A stretch of DNA of 64,000 bases, taken from assembly GCF_009498215.1 (NCBI RefSeq), contig NZ_CP043499.1:1810001-1874000 (forward strand), in the 5' to 3' direction. Under the pieces are notes generated by a model. That model ran no database searches and was not told where the DNA came from. It worked only from the letters and a program-made list of their open reading frames with translations. Below, one piece after another: positions 17,977 through 26,535 of the stretch (position 1 is the first letter of the stretch; each line of letters starts with the position of its first letter). The stretch comes from Rhizobium grahamii (lineage in GTDB: Bacteria; Pseudomonadota; Alphaproteobacteria; Rhizobiales; Rhizobiaceae). Position numbers and translations under genes: made by a program.

Positions 17977-18732
17977 ATGTCCGATACGATGCCGATCGAA
18001 GAATATCTGTTGAAGGGTGGCGTGCTGACGTCGCCTGACAATGTGACCCCGCGTTATCGCGGCGAGCTCCTGCGCCTGATGGCAAGTTTCGTCGACAGCG
18101 AGCTTGCGGGTGCGGCCGGCTTTGCCGACACGATCAACGATGCGCCTGGCATCAAGGAGCGCATCGCGTCTGCCAAGATCGTGCTCGAAAAGACCGACCA
18201 CGCCGGTCGCGTGCTCGAGATCATGGGCAGCTTCGGCGCCGATACCGGCCGCTATGCCGTCCATCACCCCTGGGATGCCCGGCTGACGCGTGAGGCTGAT
18301 ATTGGCGCGGCACGTCAAGGCGGCGATATGCGCCTCTCGGTCTTCCACTATCCTCTGCATGGCTGGGTGGACGCTGTCATCATGAATGTGCTCATGGGCG
18401 CGGCAAGCACCATCCAGCTTCGCGAGCTTACCCACGTCTCCTATCAGCCGCTTGCCGAAGTGTTTCGCGCCATCCTACCGCGCGAGGCGCACCATACCGA
18501 GCTTGGCATCGAGGGCTTGAAGCGGATTGCCGAAACGGAAGCTGGGATGTCGCAGGCGCGGGAAGCGATCGCCTATTGGCGTCCGCGCGTCGCCGCGAGC
18601 TTTGGACACTCCGGCTCGGCTCGCTACGAAACATTGGCGCGCTTCGGCCTCCGCCATACTCCCAATGAGGCGCTGCTGACCGAATGGCAGGCAGCTGTCG
18701 ACGCGCAGCTCATTGCGCTTAATCTGAACTGA
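17977..18732 (+). CDS. PaaA/PaaC-like ferritin-fold protein of unknown role
   Basis: A 251-residue extra member of the phenylacetic acid catabolic (PaaA/PaaC) family placed between paaE and paaZ. It keeps several positions of PaaA: E42 (DSELAG), a FxYPxxxWxD block at 123-132, and E170/H173 (PREAHHTELG). The first ExxH motif is altered: E71 and H75 are spaced ExxxH, or equivalently the second-shell position is Lys72. PaaC lacks such ligands, so this protein is intermediate between PaaA and PaaC. GGGAGGA precedes the ATG. It may be an alternative oxygenase subunit, an assembly factor or a protective peroxidase; the sequence does not decide. Confidence 0.85.
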   Translation: MSDTMPIEEYLLKGGVLTSPDNVTPRYRGELLRLMASFVDSELAGAAGFADTINDAPGIKERIASAKIVLEKTDHAGRVLEIMGSFGADTGRYAVHHPWDARLTREADIGAARQGGDMRLSVFHYPLHGWVDAVIMNVLMGAASTIQLRELTHVSYQPLAEVFRAILPREAHHTELGIEGLKRIAETEAGMSQAREAIAYWRPRVAASFGHSGSARYETLARFGLRHTPNEALLTEWQAAVDAQLIALNLN

Positions 18733-18749
18733 CCCGGAAGGATACGACA

Positions 18750-20807
18750 ATGAACGTTCTGGTAAACCCGCCGCGCCGGCTCGAAAGCTACGTCTATGGC
18801 CGCTGGGTTCCCGGTACGAAGGATGGCGCTCTGCTGCTCGATGCGTCGACGGGCGCACCGGTGGCGACAATCGATTCCACCGGCGTCGACTTTGCCGCGT
18901 CTCTTGCATACGGCCGCGAGAAGGCAGGCCCGGCCTTACGTCGCATGTCCTTCCATGAGCGCGCGGCGATGCTGAAGGCTCTCGGCCAGGCACTGATGGA
19001 TCGCAAGGAAGAGTTCTATGCACTTTCCTCGGCCACCGGTGCTACGAAAGCCGACAGCTGGATCGATATCGACGGAGGCATCGGCACGTTGCTGTCCTAT
19101 GCCTCGAAGGGCCGACGCGAGCTGCCCAACACACGCGTCCTTGTTGACGGCGACGTCGAATCCCTGTCGCGTGACGGTACCTTCGCTGCCCGGCACATCC
19201 TGTCGCCGCTGCAGGGCGTTGCCATTCACATCAATGCCTTCAACTTTCCGGTCTGGGGGATGCTGGAAAAGCTTGCTCCGACCCTGCTCGCCGGCATGCC
19301 TGCTATCGTCAAGCCGGCCAGCCAGACGGCCTATCTGACCGAACTGGTCGTACGCCGAATGGTCGAGACGGGTCTGCTTCCGGAAGGAGCGGTGCAACTG
19401 GTCTGCGGCTCCGTGGGCGACCTGCTGGACCATGTCGACGGGCAGGATGCGGTCACATTCACCGGCTCGGCCTGGACCGGCCGCAAGCTGAAGACGCATC
19501 CGGCGATCATCGAGAATTCGGTCCGCTTCACCATGGAGGCAGACAGCCTCAACGCCTCCGTTCTCGGCCTCGATGCAGCGCCCGGCACGGAGGAGTTCGA
19601 TCTTTTCGTCAAGGAAGTCTCCCGCGAAATGACCGCGAAGGCCGGCCAGAAGTGCACGGCCATCCGCCGGGTCATCGCGCCTAGAGCCTATTGTGACGCT
19701 TTGGTTTCCGCTCTGGGCGAACGCCTAGGCAAAACCGCGCTCGGCAACGCCGCCGATGAAAATGTCCGCATGGGACCGCTCGCGAGCCTTGCCCAGCGCG
19801 AGGAGGTCCGCTCCCGCATCCGCGATCTCCTGGCTGATGCTGAGATCGTTGCCGGTGATCCGGACACTCCGCGCGTCGTTTCCGGCGACGCCAAGGCCGG
19901 TGCCTTCCTCAATCCCGTTCTGCTATATTGCGACAAGCCGTGGGAGGCGCGCGCCGTTCACGACATTGAGGCTTTCGGCCCGGTCAGCACGGTCATGCCC
20001 TATGACAGCGCCGAGGAGGCCGTCGATCTTGCACGCCGTGGCAAGGGAAGCCTTGTTTCCTCAGTCTTCACCAACGATTCCGCCTTTGCCGAAGAGGTTG
20101 TCCTTGGAATGGCGCCCTTCCACGGTCGCGTTCTGATAGGCAACCGTGTCAGTGCCAAGACCTCCACTGGGCATGGTTCGCCGCTGCCGGGTCTGGTGCA
20201 CGGTGGTCCGGGTCGTGCTGGCGGCGGCGAGGAACTCGGTGGGCTTCGCGGTGTGAAGCACTACATGCAGCGCACCGCCGTACAGGGCTCGCCAACGCTT
20301 CTCTCCGCTGTGACTGGCCGCTGGGTTTCTGATGCTGACGTCCGCAAGGATGCTGAGCATCCGTTCCGCAAGTCGCTCGCTGAACTCAGGATCGGCGACC
20401 AGCTTGTTACTGGCACGCGCACCGTCACGCTTGAGGATATCGAGCACTTCGCCAACTTCACCGGCGATACCTTCTATGCCCACATGGACGAGGAGGCAGC
20501 CAAGGCCAATCCGTTCTTCGATGGACGTGTCGCCCATGGCTACCTGATTGTCTCCTTTGCCGCCGGTCTTTTCGTCGATCCGGCTCCCGGCCCGGTTCTT
20601 GCCAATTACGGCGTTGACAACCTGCGTTTCCTGACGCCGGTCAACCCGGGCGATACGCTTCAGGTGCATCTCACCTGCAAGGAAATCAATCCCCGTATCG
20701 GCGCCGAGCATGGCGAGGTCCGCTGGGATTGCCGGGTGACCAATCAGAATGCTGCGACGGTCGCACAATACGACGTGTTGACGATGGTTGCCAAGACAAG
20801 GGACTGA
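18750..20807 (+). CDS. paaZ: Bifunctional oxepin-CoA hydrolase / semialdehyde dehydrogenase PaaZ
   Basis: Ring-opening enzyme of 685 residues. The N-terminal aldehyde dehydrogenase domain (residues 1 to about 515) oxidises 3-oxo-5,6-dehydrosuberyl-CoA semialdehyde; its catalytic Cys is in AGQKCTAIRR and the NAD fold includes NAFNFPVWGMLEKL and TFTGSAWTGRKL. The C-terminal MaoC-like (R)-hydratase domain (about 540-680) opens oxepin-CoA and carries FANFTGDTFYAHMDEE and GRVAHGYLIVSFAAGL. GGAAGGA lies upstream of the ATG. Length is that of full two-domain PaaZ. Confidence 0.95.
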   Translation: MNVLVNPPRRLESYVYGRWVPGTKDGALLLDASTGAPVATIDSTGVDFAASLAYGREKAGPALRRMSFHERAAMLKALGQALMDRKEEFYALSSATGATKADSWIDIDGGIGTLLSYASKGRRELPNTRVLVDGDVESLSRDGTFAARHILSPLQGVAIHINAFNFPVWGMLEKLAPTLLAGMPAIVKPASQTAYLTELVVRRMVETGLLPEGAVQLVCGSVGDLLDHVDGQDAVTFTGSAWTGRKLKTHPAIIENSVRFTMEADSLNASVLGLDAAPGTEEFDLFVKEVSREMTAKAGQKCTAIRRVIAPRAYCDALVSALGERLGKTALGNAADENVRMGPLASLAQREEVRSRIRDLLADAEIVAGDPDTPRVVSGDAKAGAFLNPVLLYCDKPWEARAVHDIEAFGPVSTVMPYDSAEEAVDLARRGKGSLVSSVFTNDSAFAEEVVLGMAPFHGRVLIGNRVSAKTSTGHGSPLPGLVHGGPGRAGGGEELGGLRGVKHYMQRTAVQGSPTLLSAVTGRWVSDADVRKDAEHPFRKSLAELRIGDQLVTGTRTVTLEDIEHFANFTGDTFYAHMDEEAAKANPFFDGRVAHGYLIVSFAAGLFVDPAPGPVLANYGVDNLRFLTPVNPGDTLQVHLTCKEINPRIGAEHGEVRWDCRVTNQNAATVAQYDVLTMVAKTRD

Positions 20808-20812
20808 TCGAG

Positions 20813-21427
20813 ATGGCGCAGGTCTACTCCTATGATGGCGTCGTGCCCGTCATCCACCCGGCGGCCTTCGTCCATCCGGCCGCGGTGGTGATCGGTGACG
20901 TCATCATCGGACCGGCCTGCTATGTCGGGCCTTGCGCAGTGCTGCGTGGGGATTTCGGACGCATTGTCATGGAGCGTGGCTCCAACGTTCAGGAGACCTG
21001 CGTCGTACACAGCTTTCCCAACGTCGAAGTTGTGATCGGCGAGGAGGGCCATATTGGCCACGGCGCCGTGTTGCATGGGTGCCAAATTGGCCGGAACGCC
21101 ATGGTGGGAATGAACGCGGTTGTCATGGACGAGGCGGTGATCGGCGAGAATTCGATCGTTGCCGCCATGGCCTTCGTCAAGGCCGGAGCTGAAATCCCTC
21201 CAAATAGCCTCGCCGTCGGTTCGCCGGCGCGGGTCATCCGCGAACTCAGCGAGAAGGAAATCGCCTGGAAGCGGCAGGGCACGGGCGTCTACCAGCGGCT
21301 GGCTCTCGAAGCGAAAGACAAGCTGCAGGCTGTCGAACCGCTCACCGAGCAGGAAACGGACCGCCGGCGCATCGTGGCCCCGGAATATGACCCGTTGATC
21401 CTGGAACGATTGAAGTTTGACGAATGA
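20813..21427 (+). CDS. paaY: PaaY, gamma-carbonic-anhydrase-like thioesterase
   Basis: Left-handed beta-helix hexapeptide-repeat protein, about 204 residues. Repeats such as AVVIGDVIIGPACYVGP and NAMVGMNAVVMDEAVIGEN are visible, and the metal His residues lie in VVHSFPN and HIGHGAVLHG. In the phenylacetate pathway PaaY hydrolyses dead-end CoA esters (for example 2-hydroxycyclohepta-1,4,6-triene-1-carboxyl-CoA), freeing CoA. I start it at ATG 20813, 5 nt after the paaZ stop. It is the last gene of this operon and is convergent with the TetR gene (6-nt gap). Confidence 0.92.
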   Translation: MAQVYSYDGVVPVIHPAAFVHPAAVVIGDVIIGPACYVGPCAVLRGDFGRIVMERGSNVQETCVVHSFPNVEVVIGEEGHIGHGAVLHGCQIGRNAMVGMNAVVMDEAVIGENSIVAAMAFVKAGAEIPPNSLAVGSPARVIRELSEKEIAWKRQGTGVYQRLALEAKDKLQAVEPLTEQETDRRRIVAPEYDPLILERLKFDE

Positions 21428-21433
21428 TGCCGT

Positions 21434-22030
21434 TCAGCGAACAGCCTTGACGCCTTCGAGGATCAATGTCGTCGCGATATCGGCATATTCGTCGCGGCTG
21501 ATCGGGCCACCGGGGCGGAACCACATATAGACCCAGTTCATCATGCCGAAGAGCGACATGGTCACCGGCATCAGCAGTGGCTTGTCGGTGTTGAGATCCG
21601 GGTTGATCTCGATGATGGTGTTGGAAAAGCGCTTGACGATCCGGCGCTCGATGGCGCGGAGTTCATCGAGCTGTTCCGCGGATAGCGCGTCGGTGCCGTT
21701 GAGCTGCACCTTGTGCTCATTGTCGGCACCACGATAGCTCTCAAGCACCTGCCGAACCAGCTGTCGAAGTCGCTCCTGCGGAGCAACATCGGGGTTGTCG
21801 GCGGAGGCGACAGCCGCCTCCAGCTCTTCCAGGTGATTGCGGATGATATCGAAGATCAGCGCGTCTTTGCTCGGATAGTAGTGGTAGAGCAGGGCTTTGG
21901 AGACATTGCTGCGCGAAGCGATGTGGGCCATGGAGGCTTTCTCCATTCCCATCTCCGCAAAAACGGCAGCGGCGCTGCTTAACAGGCTGCGTTGTTTCTC
22001 TTCAAAGTCGATCGCGCGCGTTCTTGCCAT
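21434..22030 (-). CDS. TetR-family regulator of the paa genes (PaaR-like)
   Basis: Regulator of 198 residues. The N-terminal helix-turn-helix spans about residues 25-55 (MAHIASRSNVSKALLYHYYP), followed by an alpha-helical ligand domain of the kind that binds CoA esters. AGGAAT lies before the ATG at 22030. It is the distal gene behind paaG-paaI-paaK and faces paaY tail to tail. The palindromes at 12844-12855 and 24776-24787 are its most likely operators, the second of which would also control its own synthesis. The inducer is presumably phenylacetyl-CoA, by analogy with known PaaR proteins. Confidence 0.8.
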   Translation of the reverse strand: MARTRAIDFEEKQRSLLSSAAAVFAEMGMEKASMAHIASRSNVSKALLYHYYPSKDALIFDIIRNHLEELEAAVASADNPDVAPQERLRQLVRQVLESYRGADNEHKVQLNGTDALSAEQLDELRAIERRIVKRFSNTIIEINPDLNTDKPLLMPVTMSLFGMMNWVYMWFRPGGPISRDEYADIATTLILEGVKAVR

Positions 22031-22094
22031 ACTATTCCTGCGTTCCTGTTTCGTCCGACGCGCCCTCCACGCGATGGGTACCGAGAGTCTTATG

Positions 22095-22131
22095 GGCGCT
22101 TCCCAGAATGATCGTCATCCCGGGAAGCGCC
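22095..22131 (-). other. Hairpin between paaK and the tetR gene
   Basis: GGCGCTTCCC at 22095-22104 pairs perfectly with GGGAAGCGCC at 22122-22131 across a 17-nt loop, in the 105-nt gap between paaK and the downstream regulator gene. There is no T-tract. It could lower readthrough into the regulator gene or mark an mRNA processing point. Confidence 0.45.
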
Positions 22132-22135
22132 GTAC

Positions 22136-23446
22136 TCATTCCTTTGGTCGGTTATCGACGACCCGTTTTGCCTTGCCCTCGGAGCGAGCGACTCCACCCG
22201 GATCGCGAATCTCGATCTTTGTGGTAACACCAACGACGCTCTTGATGTAGTGGGCGAGGGATTTTGCCGAGGTGGCGCGCGCAATTTCGTCGGCCGCGTC
22301 AGGCGTGCACTCGACGTGAACCGTCATCTGGTCCATGCGCCCGGCCCGGCTGAGCTCGATCTGGAAATGCGGCGCCAGCCCATGACACTTTAGGATCTGT
22401 TCCTCGATCTGGGTCGGGAAGACGTTGACGCCGCGAAGGATCATCATGTCGTCTGAGCGACCGGTGATCTTTTCGATGCGCCGCATGGAGCGCGCCGTGC
22501 CGGGCAGCAGCCGCGTCAGATCGCGGGTGCGGTAGCGGATGATCGGCAGGCCTTCCTTGGTCAGCGTCGTGAAGACGAGTTCGCCCATCTCACCATCGGG
22601 AAGAACTTCGCCGGTCGAGGGATCGATGATCTCGGGGTAGAAGTGGTCTTCCCAGATATGCAGCCCGTCCTTGGTCTCGACGCATTCGCTGGCGACACCC
22701 GGCCCCATGACCTCTGAGAGGCCATAGATGTCGACGGCATGCATGTCGAATGACTGCTCGATCTCCTGGCGCATGGCGTTGGTCCAGGGCTCGGCGCCGA
22801 AGATGCCGACGGCAAGCGAGCTTTCGCGGGGATCGATACCCTGCCTGCGGAACTCGTCGAGAATCGAGAGCATGTAGGAAGGCGTGACCATGATGATGCG
22901 TGGCTTGAAATCCTGCATCAACGTGACCTGCCGCTCCGTCATGCCGCCCGACATCGGCACGACCGTGCAGCCGAGACGCTCGGCACCATAGTGGGCACCA
23001 AGCCCGCCGGTGAAGAGCCCGTATCCGTATGCAACATGGACCATATCCCCGGGACGGCCGCCGGCCGCCCGGATCGAGCGGGCGACCATATCCGCCCAGG
23101 TGTCGATGTCCTTCTGGGTGTAGCCGACGACGGTCGGCTTGCCTGTTGTGCCCGAAGAGCCATGGATTCGCACCAGTTTTTCCCGCGGCACGGCAAACAT
23201 GCCGAAGGGGTAGGTGTCGCGAAGGTCTTTCTTGGTCGTGAACGGGAATTTCGCCAGATCGGCCAACGACTTCAGGTCGGAGGGGTGGACACCTGCTTCG
23301 TCAAATCGTGCACGATAGAAAGGTGAGTTCTCGTAGGCGTGGCCCAGAGACCACTTCATTCGTTCGAGCTGGAGTGCTGCAATCTCGTCGCGCGAGGCGG
23401 TCTCGAGAGCGTCGAGATCGCCGGGACGGGGGGATAGATCTTCCAT
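22136..23446 (-). CDS. paaK: Phenylacetate-CoA ligase
   Basis: Cytoplasmic AMP-forming ligase of 436 residues that activates phenylacetate with CoA and ATP, the entry step of the pathway. The P-loop-like motif HGSSGTTGKPTVVGYT (about residues 94-109) is diagnostic, followed by VGIFGAEPWTNAMRQEIE, IYGLSEVMGPGVA and the C-terminal hinge RYRTRDLTRL and GRSDDMMILRGVNVFPTQIE. The ATG at 23446 has GGAGGAG just upstream. It lies between paaI and the TetR gene on the minus strand. Confidence 0.96.
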   Translation of the reverse strand: MEDLSPRPGDLDALETASRDEIAALQLERMKWSLGHAYENSPFYRARFDEAGVHPSDLKSLADLAKFPFTTKKDLRDTYPFGMFAVPREKLVRIHGSSGTTGKPTVVGYTQKDIDTWADMVARSIRAAGGRPGDMVHVAYGYGLFTGGLGAHYGAERLGCTVVPMSGGMTERQVTLMQDFKPRIIMVTPSYMLSILDEFRRQGIDPRESSLAVGIFGAEPWTNAMRQEIEQSFDMHAVDIYGLSEVMGPGVASECVETKDGLHIWEDHFYPEIIDPSTGEVLPDGEMGELVFTTLTKEGLPIIRYRTRDLTRLLPGTARSMRRIEKITGRSDDMMILRGVNVFPTQIEEQILKCHGLAPHFQIELSRAGRMDQMTVHVECTPDAADEIARATSAKSLAHYIKSVVGVTTKIEIRDPGGVARSEGKAKRVVDNRPKE

Positions 23447-23478
23447 GTATGTCTCCTCCGAAATAAGTGGCCGGCGGC

Positions 23479-23928
23479 TTACGCCTCTTCCGGCAAAAGA
23501 GTGCCCTTGACGGTGCGCGAGTGGCCGCGGAACTCGGCAATGTGCTCGCCGTTCTGATTGGTCACGTTGATATCGTAGATGCCGCCTCGACCGCGCCGCG
23601 AGACCTCGCGCGCGGAGGCGGTCAGCCGGTCGCCTTTGAATGCCGGCGCGATGTAGGTTACGGAACAGTGCTGCCCCACCGTGCGCTGGTTGTAGGTGTT
23701 GCAGGCAAAGGCGAAGGCGGAATCGGCCAGCGCGAAGATGTATCCCCCGTGGCAGGTGCCGTGGCCATTGGTCATCTCGGGCTTGACGATCATGGAGATC
23801 ACCGCCGTCCCGGGTGCCACGCGCTCCATCACCATGCCTAGGTGGCGAGTGGCATTGTCCTCGCGCCACATCGCATCCGCACAGGCTTCGGCAAGCTCTT
23901 GCGCAGTCAGAACGAGCCTATTCGTCAT
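23479..23928 (-). CDS. paaI: Phenylacetate-pathway thioesterase PaaI
   Basis: Hot-dog fold thioesterase of 149 residues that clears stalled hydroxyphenylacetyl-CoA intermediates. The hallmark motif NGHGTCHGGYIFALADSAFAFACN contains the catalytic Asp of the helix; SVTYIAPAFKGDRLTA follows. The start overlaps the paaG stop (ATGA at 23925-23928), with AAGGGGC upstream. paaK follows 32 nt downstream. Confidence 0.95.
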   Translation of the reverse strand: MTNRLVLTAQELAEACADAMWREDNATRHLGMVMERVAPGTAVISMIVKPEMTNGHGTCHGGYIFALADSAFAFACNTYNQRTVGQHCSVTYIAPAFKGDRLTASAREVSRRGRGGIYDINVTNQNGEHIAEFRGHSRTVKGTLLPEEA

Positions 23929-24719
23929 TGCCCCTTGAACTCCGGTTTCCGCTTTTCAAGGAACGCGGCCACGCCCTCGGCATAATCGGTGCTGCGTCCC
24001 GCTTCGCGTTGCAGATCGCGCTCGAGTTCGAGTTGCTCATCCAGCGAGTTGGTCGCTGCCGCCTGGATGGCGCGCTTGGTCATGCCAAGGCCTTTTGTCG
24101 GTCCGGCAGCGAGTTTGGCGGCCAGAGCCGTTGCTTCGTCGAGAAGCGTGGCATCATTGACCGTTTTCCAGATGAGGCCCCAATTGGCTGCCGTCTCTGC
24201 GTCGAGTGGTTCGGCTGTCAGCGCCAAAGCCTTGGCCCTCGCTTCACCGAGGAGGCGAGGCAGGCTCCAGGTGCCACCGGAATCGGGCACGAGACCGATC
24301 TTGGCGAAGGCCTGAATGAAGCGCGCTGAGCGCGCTGCCAGCGTGATATCGCATGCAAGTGCGATATTGGCGCCTGCGCCCGCGGCAACGCCGTTGACCG
24401 CACAGATGACAGGTTTCTCAAGTGTCCTGATCAGGCGGATCAGCGGGTTATAGAAGAGCTCGATCGTCCGCCCGAGGTCCGGCGCCGCTCCGCCCTTGCG
24501 CGGGTCGCGGTCACCAAGATCCTGTCCTGCACAGAAGCCACGCCCGGCGCCGGTAAGAAGCACTGAACGCACTGATGCATCCTGATGCGCGCGTTCGAAG
24601 CCGGCTCGCAGTGCCAGATGCATCTCTTCGTTGAAGGCGTTGAGCTTGTCGGGCCGGTTGAGCGTCAGCGTGAGAACGCCATCGGCAAAGGCCGATAGGA
24701 CGGTGTCGGATTCGGACAT
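23925..24719 (-). CDS. paaG: Ring-1,2-epoxyphenylacetyl-CoA isomerase PaaG
   Basis: Crotonase-fold enzyme of 264 residues that isomerises the ring epoxide to oxepin-CoA, and also acts on later double bonds. Strong family features are LNRPDKLNAFNEEMHLAL, LTGAGRGFCAGQDL, the APDLG-IELFYNPLIR segment, ICAVNGVAAGAGANIALACD and the catalytic Asp region GLVPDSGGTWSLPRLLG. GGAGG precedes the ATG at 24719, so an upstream ATG at 24770 is rejected. First gene of the minus-strand paa operon. Confidence 0.94.
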   Translation of the reverse strand: MSESDTVLSAFADGVLTLTLNRPDKLNAFNEEMHLALRAGFERAHQDASVRSVLLTGAGRGFCAGQDLGDRDPRKGGAAPDLGRTIELFYNPLIRLIRTLEKPVICAVNGVAAGAGANIALACDITLAARSARFIQAFAKIGLVPDSGGTWSLPRLLGEARAKALALTAEPLDAETAANWGLIWKTVNDATLLDEATALAAKLAAGPTKGLGMTKRAIQAAATNSLDEQLELERDLQREAGRSTDYAEGVAAFLEKRKPEFKGQ

Positions 24720-24775
24720 ATTTCCTCCAGTTCCGCCAGGATCGGGCGGTTCATGAAAAAACTCTTGCATAAACC

Positions 24776-24796
24776 GACCGGCCGGTCAATTATAAA
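24776..24796. promoter_or_regulatory. Operator in the divergent paaG / paaN promoter
   Basis: GACCGGCCGGTC at 24776-24787 is a perfect 12-bp palindrome that matches the site at 12844-12855 except at the two central base pairs. It lies between divergent paaG (minus) and paaN (plus), next to a -10-like TATAAA at 24791-24796. A repressor bound here could shut off both directions at once. Confidence 0.65.
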
Positions 24797-24820
24797 TCCA
24801 CTGCATGAGAGGAACATGTG

Positions 24821-26479
24821 ATGGATGCCCTTTTTGACCGCCACCAGCCGACGCTTGCTGCCGCCTTGAAGGCGGTGCGGGAGCGCGGTTATTGGTCGGC
24901 TTATCCTGAAATCCCAAGCGGAAAGATTTATGGCGAAACCGCCAAGGATGATGGTCTGGCATCCTATAGTGCCCGTCTCGGCAAGCCTTTCGCTCTGCCT
25001 GGTCACCCGGGGACAGCGCACATCGGCGCGGAAGTCTCGCCGTTCGGCCCAGCGCTGGGCATTACTTATCCAGCCGCCGATGTCGACACGCTGATTGCTG
25101 CCTCGCAGGCTGCTGGGTCCGCGTGGGCCGAGGCCTCGGCGGAAATGCGAGTCGGCATCTGCATCGAAGTTCTTGCCCGCCTCAATCGCATGAGCTTCGA
25201 AATTGCCAATGCTGTCATGCATACGACAGGGCAGGCTTTTGCCATGGCATTCCAGGCGGGCGGACCGCATGCTCAGGATCGTGGCCTAGAGGCGGTCGCC
25301 TATGCCTACGCAGAAATGACCCGCACGCCGGCACAGGCGATCTGGACCAAGCCGCAAGGCAAGGGTGAGCCGATCGTTCTGGAAAAGCAGTGGCGGATCG
25401 TGCCGCGCGGCATCTCGCTTGTCATCGGCTGCCAGACCTTCCCGACGTGGAACAGCTATCCTGGCCTTTTCGCCAGCCTGGCAACCGGCAACACCATCAT
25501 CGTCAAGCCGCATCCGGCTGCAATCCTGCCGTTGGCGATCACCGTTTCCGTTATTCGTGACGTGCTCGCCGAACAGGGATTTGACCCCAATGTTGTGCTT
25601 CTGGCAGCGGATGCTCCGGCCGCTGAAGTCACCGTTGATCTCGTGAAGAATAGGGCCGTGTCGATCATCGATTATACGGGCTCGAATGCCTTCGGTGATT
25701 GGGTACGCCGGAATGCCGGCGAGGCGCAGGTCTACACCGAAGAGGCGGGTGTCAATTCGATCGTCGTCGCGGCGACGGACGACTTCGCTGGCATGTGCGC
25801 CAACATTGCATTCTCGCTCTCGCTCTACAGCGGCCAGATGTGCACCGCGCCGCAGAACATCTTCGTTCCAAGGAGCGGTATCGAGACCGATCAGGGCCAC
25901 AAGAGCTTTGACGACGTCGCAGGGGGAATCGCAGCCGCGATCGACGAACTTCTTGCAGATCCGGCGCGCGCTGCCGGTGTCTGTGGCGCGATTGCCAATC
26001 CGGCGACCGTGGCACGGATCGAGGCAGCCCGCGGACTCGGAAGGGTCATTCGTGACTCCGCTCCCGTCACTGTCGGGGATGTGCGCACGGCAACGCCGCT
26101 CATCATTGCCGTCGATGACGATAAGACGGACGCTCATGAGGAAGAACGCTTTGGTCCGATCGCCTTCATTGTCGCGGTCGCTGATGCAGGCGCTGGTATC
26201 GAAAAGGCTGCAAGCCTTGCCCGCCGCAAGGGCGCGATCACCGCGGCGCTCTACGACAACGACGAGCACCGGATAGACGCTGCGGTCGACGCGTCTGCCA
26301 AGGCCGGCGTCAACCTCTCGATCAATCTGACGGGCGGCATCTTTATCAATCAGAGTGCTGCTTTCAGCGATTTCCACGTCACCGGCGCCAACCCGGCCGG
26401 CAATGCCAGCCTGACCGACGCCGCTTTCGTTGCCAACCGCTTCCGCACCGTCATGTGGCGTCGCCCGAAGGCGGCGTGA
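24821..26479 (+). CDS. paaN: Phenylacetic acid degradation protein PaaN (aldehyde dehydrogenase)
   Basis: Aldehyde-dehydrogenase-superfamily protein of 552 residues, the length of the PaaN type that lacks a hydratase domain. Features are GCQTFPTWNSYPGLFAS, IIVKPHPAAILPLAI and the nucleophile in SGQMCTAPQNIFVP. Its exact reaction is not settled; it is usually assigned to ring-cleavage aldehyde oxidation, a step that PaaZ in this cluster also performs. GAGAGGA supports ATG 24821 over the GTG at 24818. It is the first gene of a plus-strand operon reading through to tynA. Confidence 0.88.
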   Translation: MDALFDRHQPTLAAALKAVRERGYWSAYPEIPSGKIYGETAKDDGLASYSARLGKPFALPGHPGTAHIGAEVSPFGPALGITYPAADVDTLIAASQAAGSAWAEASAEMRVGICIEVLARLNRMSFEIANAVMHTTGQAFAMAFQAGGPHAQDRGLEAVAYAYAEMTRTPAQAIWTKPQGKGEPIVLEKQWRIVPRGISLVIGCQTFPTWNSYPGLFASLATGNTIIVKPHPAAILPLAITVSVIRDVLAEQGFDPNVVLLAADAPAAEVTVDLVKNRAVSIIDYTGSNAFGDWVRRNAGEAQVYTEEAGVNSIVVAATDDFAGMCANIAFSLSLYSGQMCTAPQNIFVPRSGIETDQGHKSFDDVAGGIAAAIDELLADPARAAGVCGAIANPATVARIEAARGLGRVIRDSAPVTVGDVRTATPLIIAVDDDKTDAHEEERFGPIAFIVAVADAGAGIEKAASLARRKGAITAALYDNDEHRIDAAVDASAKAGVNLSINLTGGIFINQSAAFSDFHVTGANPAGNASLTDAAFVANRFRTVMWRRPKAA

Positions 26480-26535
26480 ACGGCGGGTGGTCGCGAACGA
26501 AGCCCAGCAATAATATTCTATCGGGGGAGACGATG

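Noticed and set aside
17257..18435. 392-codon antisense frame across paaE and the ferritin-like gene
   Set aside because: Overlaps two genes with clear catalytic motifs; it is explained by codon bias.
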